Assembly (NCBI GenBank): GCA_965224275.1
Contig: CBDCYR010000012.1
Location: 310,001 to 374,000, forward strand
DNA length: 64,000 nt
Reading direction: 5' to 3'
Origin: CAUZWH01 sp965224275
GTDB lineage: Bacteria > Pseudomonadota > Alphaproteobacteria > SHVV01
Shown: one piece after another, positions 52,818 to 62,328 of the stretch
Layout of the letters: each line of letters starts with the position of its first letter
Numbering within the stretch: position 1 is the first letter of the stretch
Made by a program: the position numbers and the translations under genes
Notes under the pieces: model-generated
What the model was told of the DNA's origin: nothing
The model's input: only the letters and a program-made list of their open reading frames with translations
Database searches by the model: none

Positions 52818-53576
52818 GTGCAGCGAGATACCGTGAAGAAAAAACACGAAAAAGGTGGTTTCGGCGAAACAATTCGAACGGTCGTCTACGCTGTTTTGAT
52901 TGCCCTTGTTATACGAACATTTGCGTATGAGCCGTTCAACATACCATCGGAATCGATGCTGCCGACCCTGTTGGTCGGCGACTATTTGTTCGTCTCGAAA
53001 TACTCCTACGGATACAGCCGTTATTCGCTGCCCTGGGGTCTGCCGCTTTTCGAGGGGCGAATACTGAAATCTGAACCGCGACGTGGGGACGTCGCGGTAT
53101 TCAAACTGCCCAGCGATAATTCCACCGACTACATCAAACGAATCGTGGGTCTCCCTGGAGACCGCGTTCAGATGCGCGACGGCAAACTTCAGATCAATGG
53201 TCATACCGTCGCCAAAGAGCGGGCGGACGATTTTATCTATGAGCGAAGGGGACAACAATTTCGTGTGCCTCGTTTTGTCGAGACGCTGCCCGAGGGGCCG
53301 CAGCACGACACGCTCGATTTCATTGCCAGCGGCGATCACGACACGACCCAGGAGTGGGTGGTGCCAGCGGGGCATTATTTCGCGATGGGTGATAATCGTG
53401 ACAACTCACTCGACAGCCGCGCCCGCGGTGGGGTCGGGATGGTTCCGGCTCAAAATCTCGTTGGCCGGGCGGAGTTTCTGTTCTTCTCAACCGATGGCAG
53501 CGCCAAAATCTGGGAAATTTGGCGCTGGCCATTTGCAATTCGCTTCAACCGATTGTTCAAAGAGGTCTCTGATTGA
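52818..53576 (+). CDS. lepB: Signal peptidase I
   Basis: A 252-residue type I signal peptidase with one N-terminal membrane helix (about 20-40). The catalytic Ser is in PSESMLPTL, and the Lys base in YIKRIVGLPGD; the MGDNRDNSLDSR box is at the C-terminal side. It cuts signal peptides from exported proteins at the periplasmic face of the inner membrane. The start is GTG 52818. The stop overlaps the TTG start of rnc. Confidence 0.95.
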   Translation: MQRDTVKKKHEKGGFGETIRTVVYAVLIALVIRTFAYEPFNIPSESMLPTLLVGDYLFVSKYSYGYSRYSLPWGLPLFEGRILKSEPRRGDVAVFKLPSDNSTDYIKRIVGLPGDRVQMRDGKLQINGHTVAKERADDFIYERRGQQFRVPRFVETLPEGPQHDTLDFIASGDHDTTQEWVVPAGHYFAMGDNRDNSLDSRARGGVGMVPAQNLVGRAEFLFFSTDGSAKIWEIWRWPFAIRFNRLFKEVSD

Positions 53577-54289
53577 CATTGACCACGAAGGATTCGGGGC
53601 CCGATGATCTCCCCAGCATCCTTCAATATTCGTTCCGCCAACCCGGTCTTCTAACGCAAGCACTCACGCATCCGAGTGCCGTAGCAGAGCGCGAACCGCG
53701 GACCAAATCAACTTACGATCGGTTGGAATTTCTTGGCGATCGGGTGCTCGCGATCGTTGTCGCAGGTGTGCTTTACGAAAAATTTCCAGATGCGCCGTCG
53801 GGCGATCTGGCACGGCGTTTCAACGAACTGGTTCGGCGCGAAACCCTTGCCGACGTCGCCATATCGATCAACCTTGAAGACCACATTATTATGGGTGAGG
53901 CTGACGCCGCGACGGGGGGCGCCAGCAATCCCGCGATTCTCGCCGATGTCCTGGAGGCCATCCTTGCTGCGCTATACCTCGACGGCGGTCTGGCAACAGC
54001 AGAGAAATTTATTCGGCGGCATTGGGAAGATCGCGCGGCGGCATTGCTTACGCCGCCTGCCGATGCCAAGACGGCGCTACAGGAATGGGCGCAATCCTTG
54101 GCGAAACCGCCCCCCACCTATCGTGTGATTAGCACCGAAGGTCCACCTCATAAGCCGACCTTTTTGATCGCCGTGGACGTTGATGGTGAGACGGCAACGT
54201 GTGGTAAAGGCTCGACCAAACGTCAAGCCGAGCAAGTGGCCGCCGAAGCGATGTTGGCGGTCATCGCGGGTGCCAGGACCTCGAAATGA
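53573..54289 (+). CDS. rnc: Ribonuclease III
   Basis: A 238-residue RNase III. The signature YDRLEFLGDRVLAIVV provides the metal-binding Glu and Asp; a double-stranded RNA-binding domain occupies about 158-225 (KTALQEWAQ and GKGSTKRQAEQVAAEAML). It processes rRNA precursors and cuts structured mRNAs. The start is TTG 53573, which overlaps the lepB stop (TTGA), and the stop overlaps the era start (ATGA), so three genes are coupled. Confidence 0.95.
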   Translation: MTLTTKDSGPDDLPSILQYSFRQPGLLTQALTHPSAVAEREPRTKSTYDRLEFLGDRVLAIVVAGVLYEKFPDAPSGDLARRFNELVRRETLADVAISINLEDHIIMGEADAATGGASNPAILADVLEAILAALYLDGGLATAEKFIRRHWEDRAAALLTPPADAKTALQEWAQSLAKPPPTYRVISTEGPPHKPTFLIAVDVDGETATCGKGSTKRQAEQVAAEAMLAVIAGARTSK

Positions 54290-55227
54290 GCGCTCAGAGC
54301 GGTGGCATGGCGGACTCGCCGAACCAGCACCGATGTGGCTTCGTCGCGTTGGTGGGAGCGCCCAATGCCGGCAAGTCGACACTCATCAATTATCTGGTGG
54401 GCAGCAAGATTTCGATTGTTACGCCGAAGGTGCAAACGACGCGCACGCGGATAATCGGCATAGGCATTCGCGGTGACGCACAACTCATCTTTGTCGACAC
54501 ACCCGGCATCTTCGTTCCGCGGCGCCAACTCGATCGAGCTATGGTCGCGGCCGCCTGGGCCGGCGCGCATAACGCAGATCTGGTCGTCCACCTGGTCGAC
54601 GCCGCAGCGATGATACCAGGACATATTGACGACGACAGCCGACGTATCATTGACGGTCTTCGCGATGCCGGGCGACAGGCGCAACTGGCTCTTAACAAAG
54701 TCGACCTCGCGAAACGGACAGCGTTGCTGGGCGCTGCTGAGACGCTTAATCAAGAGGGGATTTATTCCGATATTTTCATGATCTCGGCGTTAACCGGAGA
54801 TGGAGTCGACGACCTCGCGGCATTCCTCGCCGCGACCGTGCCGGTTGGGCCGTGGCTCTATCCGGAAGATCAGATTGCCGATGTTCCGATGCGTCTTCTG
54901 GCCGCCGAAATCACCAGAGAGAAGGTCTTCATCGAGCTTCACCATGAGCTGCCTTATGCGGCGACCGTCGAGACAGAAACCTGGTCCGAGCAAAAGGACG
55001 GTAGCGTCCGCATCGAACAGGTTGTCTACGTGCAGCGCGACAGCCAGAAATCTATCGTCCTCGGAAAAGGAGGACGCCAGATAAAGAAAATAGGCGAGCA
55101 GGCCCGCCACGAATTGGAAGCGGCGTTGGAACAGAGGGTGCATCTGTTTCTGTTCGTCAAGGTGCGCAAGAAATGGGCGGAAGATCCCGAGCGCTACCGC
55201 GAAATGGGCCTGGATTTCTCCGACTAG
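54286..55227 (+). CDS. era: GTPase Era
   Basis: A 313-residue Era with G1 GAPNAGKST, G3 DTPG, G4 NKVD and a C-terminal KH domain (about 225-310, GKGGRQIKKIGEQAR). It binds 16S rRNA and helps assemble the 30S subunit. The first 12 residues before the conserved core are not conserved. It overlaps rnc by four bases and is three bases before recO. Confidence 0.96.
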   Translation: MSAQSGGMADSPNQHRCGFVALVGAPNAGKSTLINYLVGSKISIVTPKVQTTRTRIIGIGIRGDAQLIFVDTPGIFVPRRQLDRAMVAAAWAGAHNADLVVHLVDAAAMIPGHIDDDSRRIIDGLRDAGRQAQLALNKVDLAKRTALLGAAETLNQEGIYSDIFMISALTGDGVDDLAAFLAATVPVGPWLYPEDQIADVPMRLLAAEITREKVFIELHHELPYAATVETETWSEQKDGSVRIEQVVYVQRDSQKSIVLGKGGRQIKKIGEQARHELEAALEQRVHLFLFVKVRKKWAEDPERYREMGLDFSD

Positions 55228-55230
55228 TGC

Positions 55231-55992
55231 ATGGAGTGGACTGACCTTGGTATCGTTCTCGCCGTGCGCAAGCACGGCGAGTCGTCGGTAATTGCGACCC
55301 TCCTCACCGAGCACTATGGGCGTCATGCGGGATTGGTTCGTGGCGGTGCCGGGCGCCGCCACCGCGGTGCGCTGCAGGTAGGCAACCGTCTGCGTGTGAC
55401 CTGGCGGGCGCGTTTGCCCGAGCATCTTGGACACTTCAATTGTGAGCTCGCCTATGCGCGAACGGCAACAGTACTGGCCGATAAACGTCGCCTCGCCGGA
55501 CTCTCCGCGGCTGCCGCGGTACTTGAGCGATCGCTCCCGGAGCGCGAGCCCCAGCCGGGAATTTATGCCGCATTCGATGACCTGCTTGACGCGATTGTCG
55601 GTTCCGTGCACTGGCCCGAGACCTACGTGGTTTGGGAGGTCGAATTACTGCGCGAGTTGGGATTTGGGCTGGATCTGACCCGTTGTGCGCTGACCGACCG
55701 CACCGATGACCTCGCTTACGTATCCCCCCGCAGCGGGCGCGCGGTCTCGCGCGATGCCGCCGGTGACTATCGCAACCGGCTGTTGCCGCTGCCGGCGTTC
55801 CTCACGCAAGCCGAAGCGGCCGACGAACCGGCGTCCGCGGCCGATATCTCGGCTGGATTGTCGCTGACAGGCTATTTTCTGGAGCACCATGTGTTTTTAC
55901 CGTCGAATACGCGTCTGCCGGCGGCGAGACTACGACTACTTGATATATTTCAGCGAGATACCACAAAATCTAGTAATATCCGACCGCGATGA
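55231..55992 (+). CDS. recO: DNA repair protein RecO
   Basis: A 253-residue RecO with an N-terminal OB fold (about 1-80, EWTDLGIVLAVRKHGESS) and a helical C-terminal part. The zinc-binding cysteines of some RecO proteins are absent, as is common in alphaproteobacteria. It loads RecA onto SSB-coated gaps and anneals strands. The stop overlaps the parC start by four bases. Confidence 0.94.
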   Translation: MEWTDLGIVLAVRKHGESSVIATLLTEHYGRHAGLVRGGAGRRHRGALQVGNRLRVTWRARLPEHLGHFNCELAYARTATVLADKRRLAGLSAAAAVLERSLPEREPQPGIYAAFDDLLDAIVGSVHWPETYVVWEVELLRELGFGLDLTRCALTDRTDDLAYVSPRSGRAVSRDAAGDYRNRLLPLPAFLTQAEAADEPASAADISAGLSLTGYFLEHHVFLPSNTRLPAARLRLLDIFQRDTTKSSNIRPR

Positions 55993-58211
55993 ATGATCTC
56001 GTTCCAAACCAAGAGATTCGGCCAGCAGTGCTTTCGAAAGCGTTGTCGGAGCGCTATGTCGCCTATGCGCTGTCGACCATCACCTCACGCTCGCTGCCGG
56101 ATGTACGCGATGGATTGAAGCCCGTCCATCGGCGAATTCTATTCGCGATGCGCCAGCTCAAACTTGATCCAAACTCGGGGTTCAAGAAATGTGCCCGCGT
56201 CATTGGCGATGTGATCGGCAAATATCATCCGCACGGCGACCAATCGGTTTATGACGCGCTCGTGCGGTTGGCGCAGGATTTCGCGGTTCGCTATCCGCTC
56301 GTCGACGGCCAAGGCAATTTCGGCAATATCGACGGCGATAACGCGGCCGCGATGCGCTACACCGAAGCGCGCATGACAATTGTTGCCCAAGCTTTGCTCG
56401 ATGGCATCGACGAGAACGCGGTTGATTTCCGCGAGAACTATGACGGCGAAGACGAGGAACCCGTCGTTCTGCCAGGTCGGTTTCCGAACTTGCTGGCCAA
56501 TGGGGCGTCAGGAATCGCGGTTGGCATGGCCACCAGTATTCCGCCCCACAATGTTGGTGAGATCTGTAATGCGCTGGTTCATCTGCTGAAGTTCCCGCGC
56601 GCGACGATCGCTAAGCTCGGAGACTATATCCGGGGCCCGGATTTCCCGACCGGCGGCGTTATCGTCGAACCCCGAGACAACATTATCGAAGCTTATGCCA
56701 CCGGGCGTGGAAGCTTTCGGACTCGCGCGACCTGGGAGGTCGAAAAACTGAGCCACGGGCAATACCAGATCGTGATCAGCGAAATTCCTTACCAGGTGTC
56801 GAAGGCGAGGCTGGTGGAACGCATCGCCGAACTGATCGGGGATCGAAAACTCGCCGCGCTGGCCGACGTGCGAGACGAATCGGCAGAAGATATCCGTCTC
56901 ATCCTCGAACCGCGCAGCCGTACCATCGCGCCGGAAACACTGATGGAAAGCGTATTTCGCGCCACCGAGTTGGAGACTCGGATCGGCCTTAACATGAACG
57001 TGCTCGACGCTGAGCGCATGCCGCGGGTGATGAACCTCCGCGACGTTCTGCAGGCCTTTATCGATCATCGCCTGGTGATCTTGAAGCGGCGGACCCAATA
57101 CCGCCTCGATCAAATCGAACACCGCCTCGAGGTTCTAGCTGGCTATCTGATCGCCTACCTCAATCTTGACGAAATTATCAGTATTATTCGCGAGAAGGAC
57201 GAACCCAAGCCAATTCTGCAAAAGCGTTTCAAGTTGTCCGAGGTGCAGGCGGAAGCAATCCTGAACATGCGATTGCGGGCGTTGCGGCGGCTCGAAGAGG
57301 TGCAAATTCGGGAAGAGCACGCGAGGCTCAGTGAGGAGCGCAAAGACCTCAAACGTCTCCTCAAAGATCCCAAACAACAGACATCCGTGATTGCAGCTGA
57401 AATCAAAGATATTCGAAAAACGTTTACCTCAGATCCTCGACTTGGCGCCCGGCGAACTCGCTTTGATGACGCGCCCGAATTCAAAGACGTTGCCTTGGAA
57501 ACCCTCGTCGAGCGCGAACCGGTTACGATCGTGTGTTCCGACAAGGGTTGGATTCGAGCGCTCAAGGGACATCTCGGCGATGACGCCGACCTAAAATACA
57601 AGGAAGGCGACCGCGCTCGTTTTCTGGTTCATGCGCACACAACCGATAAACTCATGCTGTTTGCGACCAACGGCCGTTTCTACACCCTGGCTTGCGACAA
57701 AATCCCCGGTGGGCGCGGTCATGGTGAGCCGATACGGCTGGTAATCGATCTCGGCAACGATGAAGATATCGTCCAAGTGCTGCTTCATCGGCCCGACCGC
57801 AAGCTGCTGGTCGCTTCGAGCGACGGACGTGGCTTTGTCGTTCCTGAGGATACTGTCATCGCGCAGACTCGCAGCGGCAAACAGGTCCTAAATGTACGCG
57901 GCGATGTTGAGGCGCGGGTGTGCATAAGCGCCGATGGGGACGCGGTCGCGGTGGTAGGAACCAACCGCAAAATGGTCGTGTTCGGCCTCGATGAACTGCC
58001 GGAAATGAACCGCGGTCGCGGCGTGCTGTTACAGCGCTACAAAGACGGCGAGCTCAGCGACGTCAACGCCTTTACGAAAGCCGATGGATTGAGTTGGCGA
58101 TCGGGTGGCCGCACCCGTGTTGAGACCGATCTCGCTGCATGGATAGGCAAACGGAGCCAAGCTGGACGTCTGGTACCGCGTGGTTTTCCCAAATCAAACC
58201 GGTTCGCTTGA
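55989..58211 (+). CDS. parC: DNA topoisomerase IV subunit A
   Basis: A 740-residue ParC. The active-site Tyr124 is in MRYTEARM, and the DNA-gate helix reads KYHPHGDQSVYDALV. The quinolone-contact serine position (Ser80 in E. coli) is Gln85 here, and Asp89 takes the place of Glu84. The C-terminal part (about 495-740) is a beta-pinwheel. The enzyme decatenates daughter chromosomes with ParE, which is not encoded in the window. It is the last gene of the pdxJ-to-parC run. Confidence 0.94.
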   Translation: MNDLVPNQEIRPAVLSKALSERYVAYALSTITSRSLPDVRDGLKPVHRRILFAMRQLKLDPNSGFKKCARVIGDVIGKYHPHGDQSVYDALVRLAQDFAVRYPLVDGQGNFGNIDGDNAAAMRYTEARMTIVAQALLDGIDENAVDFRENYDGEDEEPVVLPGRFPNLLANGASGIAVGMATSIPPHNVGEICNALVHLLKFPRATIAKLGDYIRGPDFPTGGVIVEPRDNIIEAYATGRGSFRTRATWEVEKLSHGQYQIVISEIPYQVSKARLVERIAELIGDRKLAALADVRDESAEDIRLILEPRSRTIAPETLMESVFRATELETRIGLNMNVLDAERMPRVMNLRDVLQAFIDHRLVILKRRTQYRLDQIEHRLEVLAGYLIAYLNLDEIISIIREKDEPKPILQKRFKLSEVQAEAILNMRLRALRRLEEVQIREEHARLSEERKDLKRLLKDPKQQTSVIAAEIKDIRKTFTSDPRLGARRTRFDDAPEFKDVALETLVEREPVTIVCSDKGWIRALKGHLGDDADLKYKEGDRARFLVHAHTTDKLMLFATNGRFYTLACDKIPGGRGHGEPIRLVIDLGNDEDIVQVLLHRPDRKLLVASSDGRGFVVPEDTVIAQTRSGKQVLNVRGDVEARVCISADGDAVAVVGTNRKMVVFGLDELPEMNRGRGVLLQRYKDGELSDVNAFTKADGLSWRSGGRTRVETDLAAWIGKRSQAGRLVPRGFPKSNRFA

Positions 58212-58292
58212 TAGCCTGATGGCCGTCGGCTGCCGAGTCGGATACTGGTACGACGTTTACTTGGCCGACAGTGCACCCGGGAGGACTGTGAA

Positions 58293-58850
58293 TTGCCCGT
58301 CCTAATTGGGCTCGTTCGCCTTATCGACTATGTCAACGATGCAGTCGGTCGCGCCGTGTCGTGGCTCACCGTCGCAATGGTGGTGATTGTTTTTACCGTC
58401 GTCGTTCTTCGCTACGTGTTTTCGATCGGCTGGATCGCGATGCAGGAGATCTACGTCTGGATTCACGGAACCGTGTTTATGCTGGGCGCCGGCTACACGC
58501 TGCTGCATGACGGCCACGTCAGGATTGATCTCATTTATAGAGGTGCGAGCCAACGCTACAAGTCGGTGGTTAACCTGCTGGGGAGCGTGTTTCTCATCCT
58601 GCCTGTGCTCTGGGTCACTTGGGACAGAGGCTTGCCGTTTGTTATGCGATCGTGGCGGCGCCTCGAATCATCGTCGGAAGTAGGCGGCTTGCCCGGACTC
58701 TATCTGCTCAAGACGGTTGTCCTCGTTTTCTGCGTGCTGTTTGCGCTTCAAGCGATTTCGCTCGCGCTTCGCAGCGTGGCCGAACTTTCTGGCCGCGATA
58801 TTCCTCGCGTCGGCGAGCGAGATAAACCTGAAACGAGCGACGGCGCATAG
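58293..58850 (+). CDS. TRAP transporter small permease (DctQ type)
   Basis: A 185-residue protein with four membrane helices, the expected layout of a TRAP small permease. A TTG at 58293, preceded by GGGAGGA eight bases upstream, is the only start consistent with that site. Together with the adjacent DctM and a periplasmic DctP it takes up organic acids or related solutes using the sodium gradient. The stop is immediately followed by the start of the large permease gene. Confidence 0.87.
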   Translation: MPVLIGLVRLIDYVNDAVGRAVSWLTVAMVVIVFTVVVLRYVFSIGWIAMQEIYVWIHGTVFMLGAGYTLLHDGHVRIDLIYRGASQRYKSVVNLLGSVFLILPVLWVTWDRGLPFVMRSWRRLESSSEVGGLPGLYLLKTVVLVFCVLFALQAISLALRSVAELSGRDIPRVGERDKPETSDGA

Positions 58851-60224
58851 ATGATCGCCCCTGAAGCGCTCGCGCTCCTCATGTTCCTGTCGACGCTCGG
58901 CTTGCTATTGCTCGGTTTTCCGGTCGCGTTGACATTGGCCGGATCAGCACTGTTGTTTGCGTCGCTCGGATCGTGGCTCGAAGTATTTCCACTTGCCATT
59001 CTCGGCGCGTATCCCTTGCGCGTGTTCGGGACGATGATCAACGAGCCGTTGGTCGCGGTGCCGTTGTTCATCTTCATGGGTGTGATGCTCGAGCGCTCGC
59101 GAGTGGCATCGCAACTGCTTGAAACCATGGGGCAAATGTTCGGCCGTTTGCGCGGCGGACTTGGCCTATCGGTGATTTTTGTGGGCACATTGCTGGCGGC
59201 GTCTACCGGCATCGTCGGAGCGACGGTGGTAACGATGGGCTTGTTAAGCCTGCCAACGATGCTCCGGGCCGGTTACGACCCGAAACTTTCGACCGGGCTG
59301 ATCTGCGCGTCGGGAACGCTGGGTCAGATTATTCCCCCGTCGATCGTTCTCATCCTCCTCGCGGATATTCTGCAGGGCGCCAACGAGGAGGCGGCGCAGC
59401 TTCGCGGCGACCTGGCGCCTGATCCGGTTTCGGGCATCGACCTTTTCGCGGGCGCTTTCTTGCCAGGATTGCTCCTCGTTGCTCTCTATTCGGGTTGGCA
59501 GATTTTGATGGCGTTCATCCGACCCGCCTCATGTCCGGCAATTGGGGAGGTAGGTGAAATGCTCCCCTGGAAGAAATTCGGAATGGTCGTGGTGCCGCCG
59601 GTTGCTTTGATCGTTTTGGTCTTGGGATCGATTCTTGTAGGGGCGGCCACGCCTACCGAATCTGCCGCTGTCGGGGCGATTGGCGCATCTCTTCTCGCCT
59701 GGCGAAACGGTGCGCTATCGATCGATGTCATCCGCCACGTCGCGCGTTCGACAACGCAAATCACGTCGATGGTGTTCGTTATCCTGATTGGCGCTTCGAT
59801 GTTTTCGCTTGTATTTCGCGGCTATGGTGGGGATGAGGTAATCGAAGAATTCCTCGGTGGCCTTCCGGGCGGGGCCTTCAGTGCCATGCTGCTGGTTATG
59901 GTGACGATTTTCTTCCTCGGCTTCTTTTTGGATTTCATCGAGATCATTTTTGTCGTCGTGCCCATCGTGGGGCCGGTTCTGATCGCGCTTGGCCTCGACC
60001 CCCTATGGCTTGGCGTAATGATTGCCATCAATTTGCAAACAAGTTTCCTGACGCCGCCGTTCGGTTTTGCGTTGTTCTATTTGCGCGGGGTCGCACCTGA
60101 GACGATTGCCACCCTCGATATTTATCGCGGCGTCGTTCCCTTTATCTTCATTCAGCTGGTTGCCCTCGCGATCATCGCCAGTGTCCCGGGTATCGCGACC
60201 TGGTTGCCGCGGGTTCTTTTCTAG
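58851..60224 (+). CDS. TRAP transporter large permease (DctM type)
   Basis: A 457-residue permease with about twelve hydrophobic segments and the conserved DctM runs GTLGQIIPPSIVLILLAD and TPTESAAVGAIGAS. It forms the translocation channel of the TRAP system with the small permease. The gene has no space from DctQ, so translation is coupled. It converges on the broken DctP gene, and a hairpin terminator lies between. Confidence 0.92.
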   Translation: MIAPEALALLMFLSTLGLLLLGFPVALTLAGSALLFASLGSWLEVFPLAILGAYPLRVFGTMINEPLVAVPLFIFMGVMLERSRVASQLLETMGQMFGRLRGGLGLSVIFVGTLLAASTGIVGATVVTMGLLSLPTMLRAGYDPKLSTGLICASGTLGQIIPPSIVLILLADILQGANEEAAQLRGDLAPDPVSGIDLFAGAFLPGLLLVALYSGWQILMAFIRPASCPAIGEVGEMLPWKKFGMVVVPPVALIVLVLGSILVGAATPTESAAVGAIGASLLAWRNGALSIDVIRHVARSTTQITSMVFVILIGASMFSLVFRGYGGDEVIEEFLGGLPGGAFSAMLLVMVTIFFLGFFLDFIEIIFVVVPIVGPVLIALGLDPLWLGVMIAINLQTSFLTPPFGFALFYLRGVAPETIATLDIYRGVVPFIFIQLVALAIIASVPGIATWLPRVLF

Positions 60225-60225
60225 C

Positions 60226-60253
60226 CAAAAAAAGGGCGGACCCAAGGTCCGCC
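60226..60253 (-). terminator. Rho-independent terminator of the DctP gene
   Basis: On the minus strand GGGCGGACC and GGTCCGCCC (60245-60253 with 60233-60241) form a 9-bp stem with a 3-base loop, followed by seven T. It lies 24 bases after the DctP stop and may also slow transcripts from the DctM side. Confidence 0.88.
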
Positions 60254-60277
60254 CCGTGATCGATGCTCGCGGTTTCC

Positions 60278-61433
60278 TTAGCCGGGATATTTGAACGGCA
60301 ACGAGCGGGCTTTGATGAAGGCCCCTTCTGAGTAATTGGCCCACGTTAGCGCGGTGCGACGGAATTTGACGATTTCGTCGAACGTCGATTTGGACAATGG
60401 GTCCTCACCGGCAATTTTTTCGAGGACCTCACCGGAGCGTTGGCCGATGGCATTGAGGATCTCATCGCTATATTTCCGTAGCTGAACACCATGCTCGTTG
60501 ATGAGCTTTTGCAGAGCGGCGTTGTTACGAGCCTGAAACTCACTCAACATTGCGACGTTCGTCGATGCCGCGCCCCGCATGAGCCTGAAACTCACTCAAC
60601 ATTGCGACGTTCGTCGATGCCGCGCCCCGCATGACGACATCCTTGAGCTCAGCGTCAAGGCTTTCCCATTCTTTGAGGTTTATGAACAGGTCAAGCACGG
60701 TGGCGGGTTCATGCCACCCGGGGTAGTAGTAATACTTGCAGACCTTGTACAAGCCAAAACCCAGATCCGCCGCTGGACCGATCCATTCGGTGCCGTCGAT
60801 GGCGCCGGCCGAGAGCGCCGGTAGGATTTCGCCGCCTGGCAACAACACGACATTGGTGCCGAATGTGCGAAGGACCTCACCACCGAGTCCGGGCATGCGG
60901 AACTTAAGACCGTCGTAATCCGCCATGCTGTTGACTTCTTGTCGATACCAGCCGCCCATCTGGTTGCCGGTGTTGCCGCATGGGAGGAATTTGGTCCCCA
61001 GTTCGTTATAAATCTTGTCGGCCGCTTCGATGCCCCCGCCATAGTAGAACCAGGCATTTTGCTCCTGGGCGTTGAGACCAAAAGGCATAGCCGCAATGAA
61101 CTGGATCGCATTCGACTTTCCGGACCAGTAATAAGGTGCGCCTAGTCCCATTTGGGCGGTGCCATCTTGTACGGCGTCGAATGATTCGAACGCGCCAACG
61201 AGTTCGCCGGCATGAAACACTTTGATGGTTAGGCGTCCGTCGGTTGCCCTGCCGATGAAGTCCGCCATGCCCTGAAGTTGACGGCCTAGGATGCCGGCCT
61301 TGCCAAACGCCGAAACGGCCGTCCACTGCTTGCGGCCCTGCGCGATTGCCGGTGTTGGGAAGCTTGAGGCTGCCGCGGTCGCGGCCACAGCACCTGCTGC
61401 CGCCGAACCGCTGAGAAACTTGCGACGATCCAT
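60278..61433 (-). pseudogene. TRAP transporter substrate-binding protein (DctP type) broken by a 52-bp tandem duplication
   Basis: The first frame starts at ATG 61433 with a twin-arginine signal (DRRKFLSGSAAAG) and a DctP-type solute-binding domain (TIKVFHAGELVG, GMADFIGRATDG and GTEWIGPAADLGFG), but stops in the duplicated region near 60540. The second frame, which carries the rest of the protein (ELQKLINEHGVQLRKYS-like C-terminal helices), ends at 60278. The cause is a 54-bp exact repeat (60529-60582 and 60581-60634) at a 52-base offset; removing one unit restores a frame of about 367 residues, the usual length. Without it the TRAP permeases next door would have no partner. It may be a true mutation or an assembly error. 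Confidence 0.85.
60529..60634. repeat. 54-bp direct repeat, two copies, offset 52 bp
   Basis: Copies are 60529-60582 and 60581-60634, identical and overlapping by two bases. Each encodes the same segment of the binding protein, so the duplication shifts the reading frame by one base. Confidence 0.95.
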
Positions 61434-61562
61434 GATCCCCTCCGAATTTTGTTGAAATGACTTTGGTTGAGCGAATGCCCGGAGCACCCGAGCCTTGTTA
61501 CAAAAGTATAGGCACGTTGCTTTGCTTGGCAATAGATGGGGTGCAGCGATCGGCGGTTTGAT

Positions 61563-62300
61563 CTAGGTATCTATGGTATCTACGGGCGCCCATTCGTCTG
61601 TCTCCAGCCCCTCGACGGGCTTGAAGCGCGTCTTGTAAGACATCTTCTGGCTGTCTTTGATCCAATACCCTAAATAGAGGTAGTCGAGGCCGCGCTCGAT
61701 GGCTGTCGCGATGTGCCACAGGATCATGAACGTTCCCAAGCTCTGCCGCGCGCAGTCTGGATCGAAAAAACTGTAGACCATCGACAGGCCATCTTGCAGA
61801 GAGTCGGTTAATGCCGCCGCTTGGAGGATTCCGCGGCCATCGCGGAACTCGACGATCGACGTATCGATCGGTGTTTCTTCGATCATGGCGACGTAGTCGG
61901 CGTGGTCCATCTCCGCCATGCCGCCGTCGCCGTGCCGTGACGTGACGTATTTGGTGAATACGTCGTACTGCTCATTCGAAGCGAATGCCGGACGTTCGTC
62001 GGTGGTCAGATGGCGGTTTTGCATGATCACGCGTCGCATCGACCTGGTGGGTACAAACTCGGCGACGCGTACCCGGACTGGAATGCAGGCCGAACAATTT
62101 TCGCAGACCGGCTTGTAAGCGATGCTGTGGCTACGCCGAAACCCGGCAGCGGTGAGCGCTTCGTGCATATGAACCGGATCGCGCTCGTCGCAATCGAGTT
62201 CTGTGAAAACCTTGCGTTCGAGTTGCCCCGATAAATACGGACACGGCGCTTCCCGCGTGCTGTAGAAGCGTTTGAGCGGGAGCTTCGGGCTCGATGTCAT
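61563..62300 (-). CDS. bpt: Aspartate/glutamate leucyltransferase (Bpt)
   Basis: A 245-residue ATE/Bpt-type aminoacyl-tRNA-protein transferase. The N-terminal cysteines with CPYLSG and the CENCSACIPVRV run, plus the C-terminal LYLGYWIKDSQKMSYKTRFKP, identify the family. It adds leucine to N-terminal Asp or Glu and so marks proteins for ClpAP degradation by the N-degron pathway. Length is normal. It follows the thioesterase gene by 28 bases on the same strand. Confidence 0.94.
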   Translation of the reverse strand: MTSSPKLPLKRFYSTREAPCPYLSGQLERKVFTELDCDERDPVHMHEALTAAGFRRSHSIAYKPVCENCSACIPVRVRVAEFVPTRSMRRVIMQNRHLTTDERPAFASNEQYDVFTKYVTSRHGDGGMAEMDHADYVAMIEETPIDTSIVEFRDGRGILQAAALTDSLQDGLSMVYSFFDPDCARQSLGTFMILWHIATAIERGLDYLYLGYWIKDSQKMSYKTRFKPVEGLETDEWAPVDTIDT

Positions 62301-62328
62301 CGTGGCTGGCGCCGCTCGAGGATCATGA

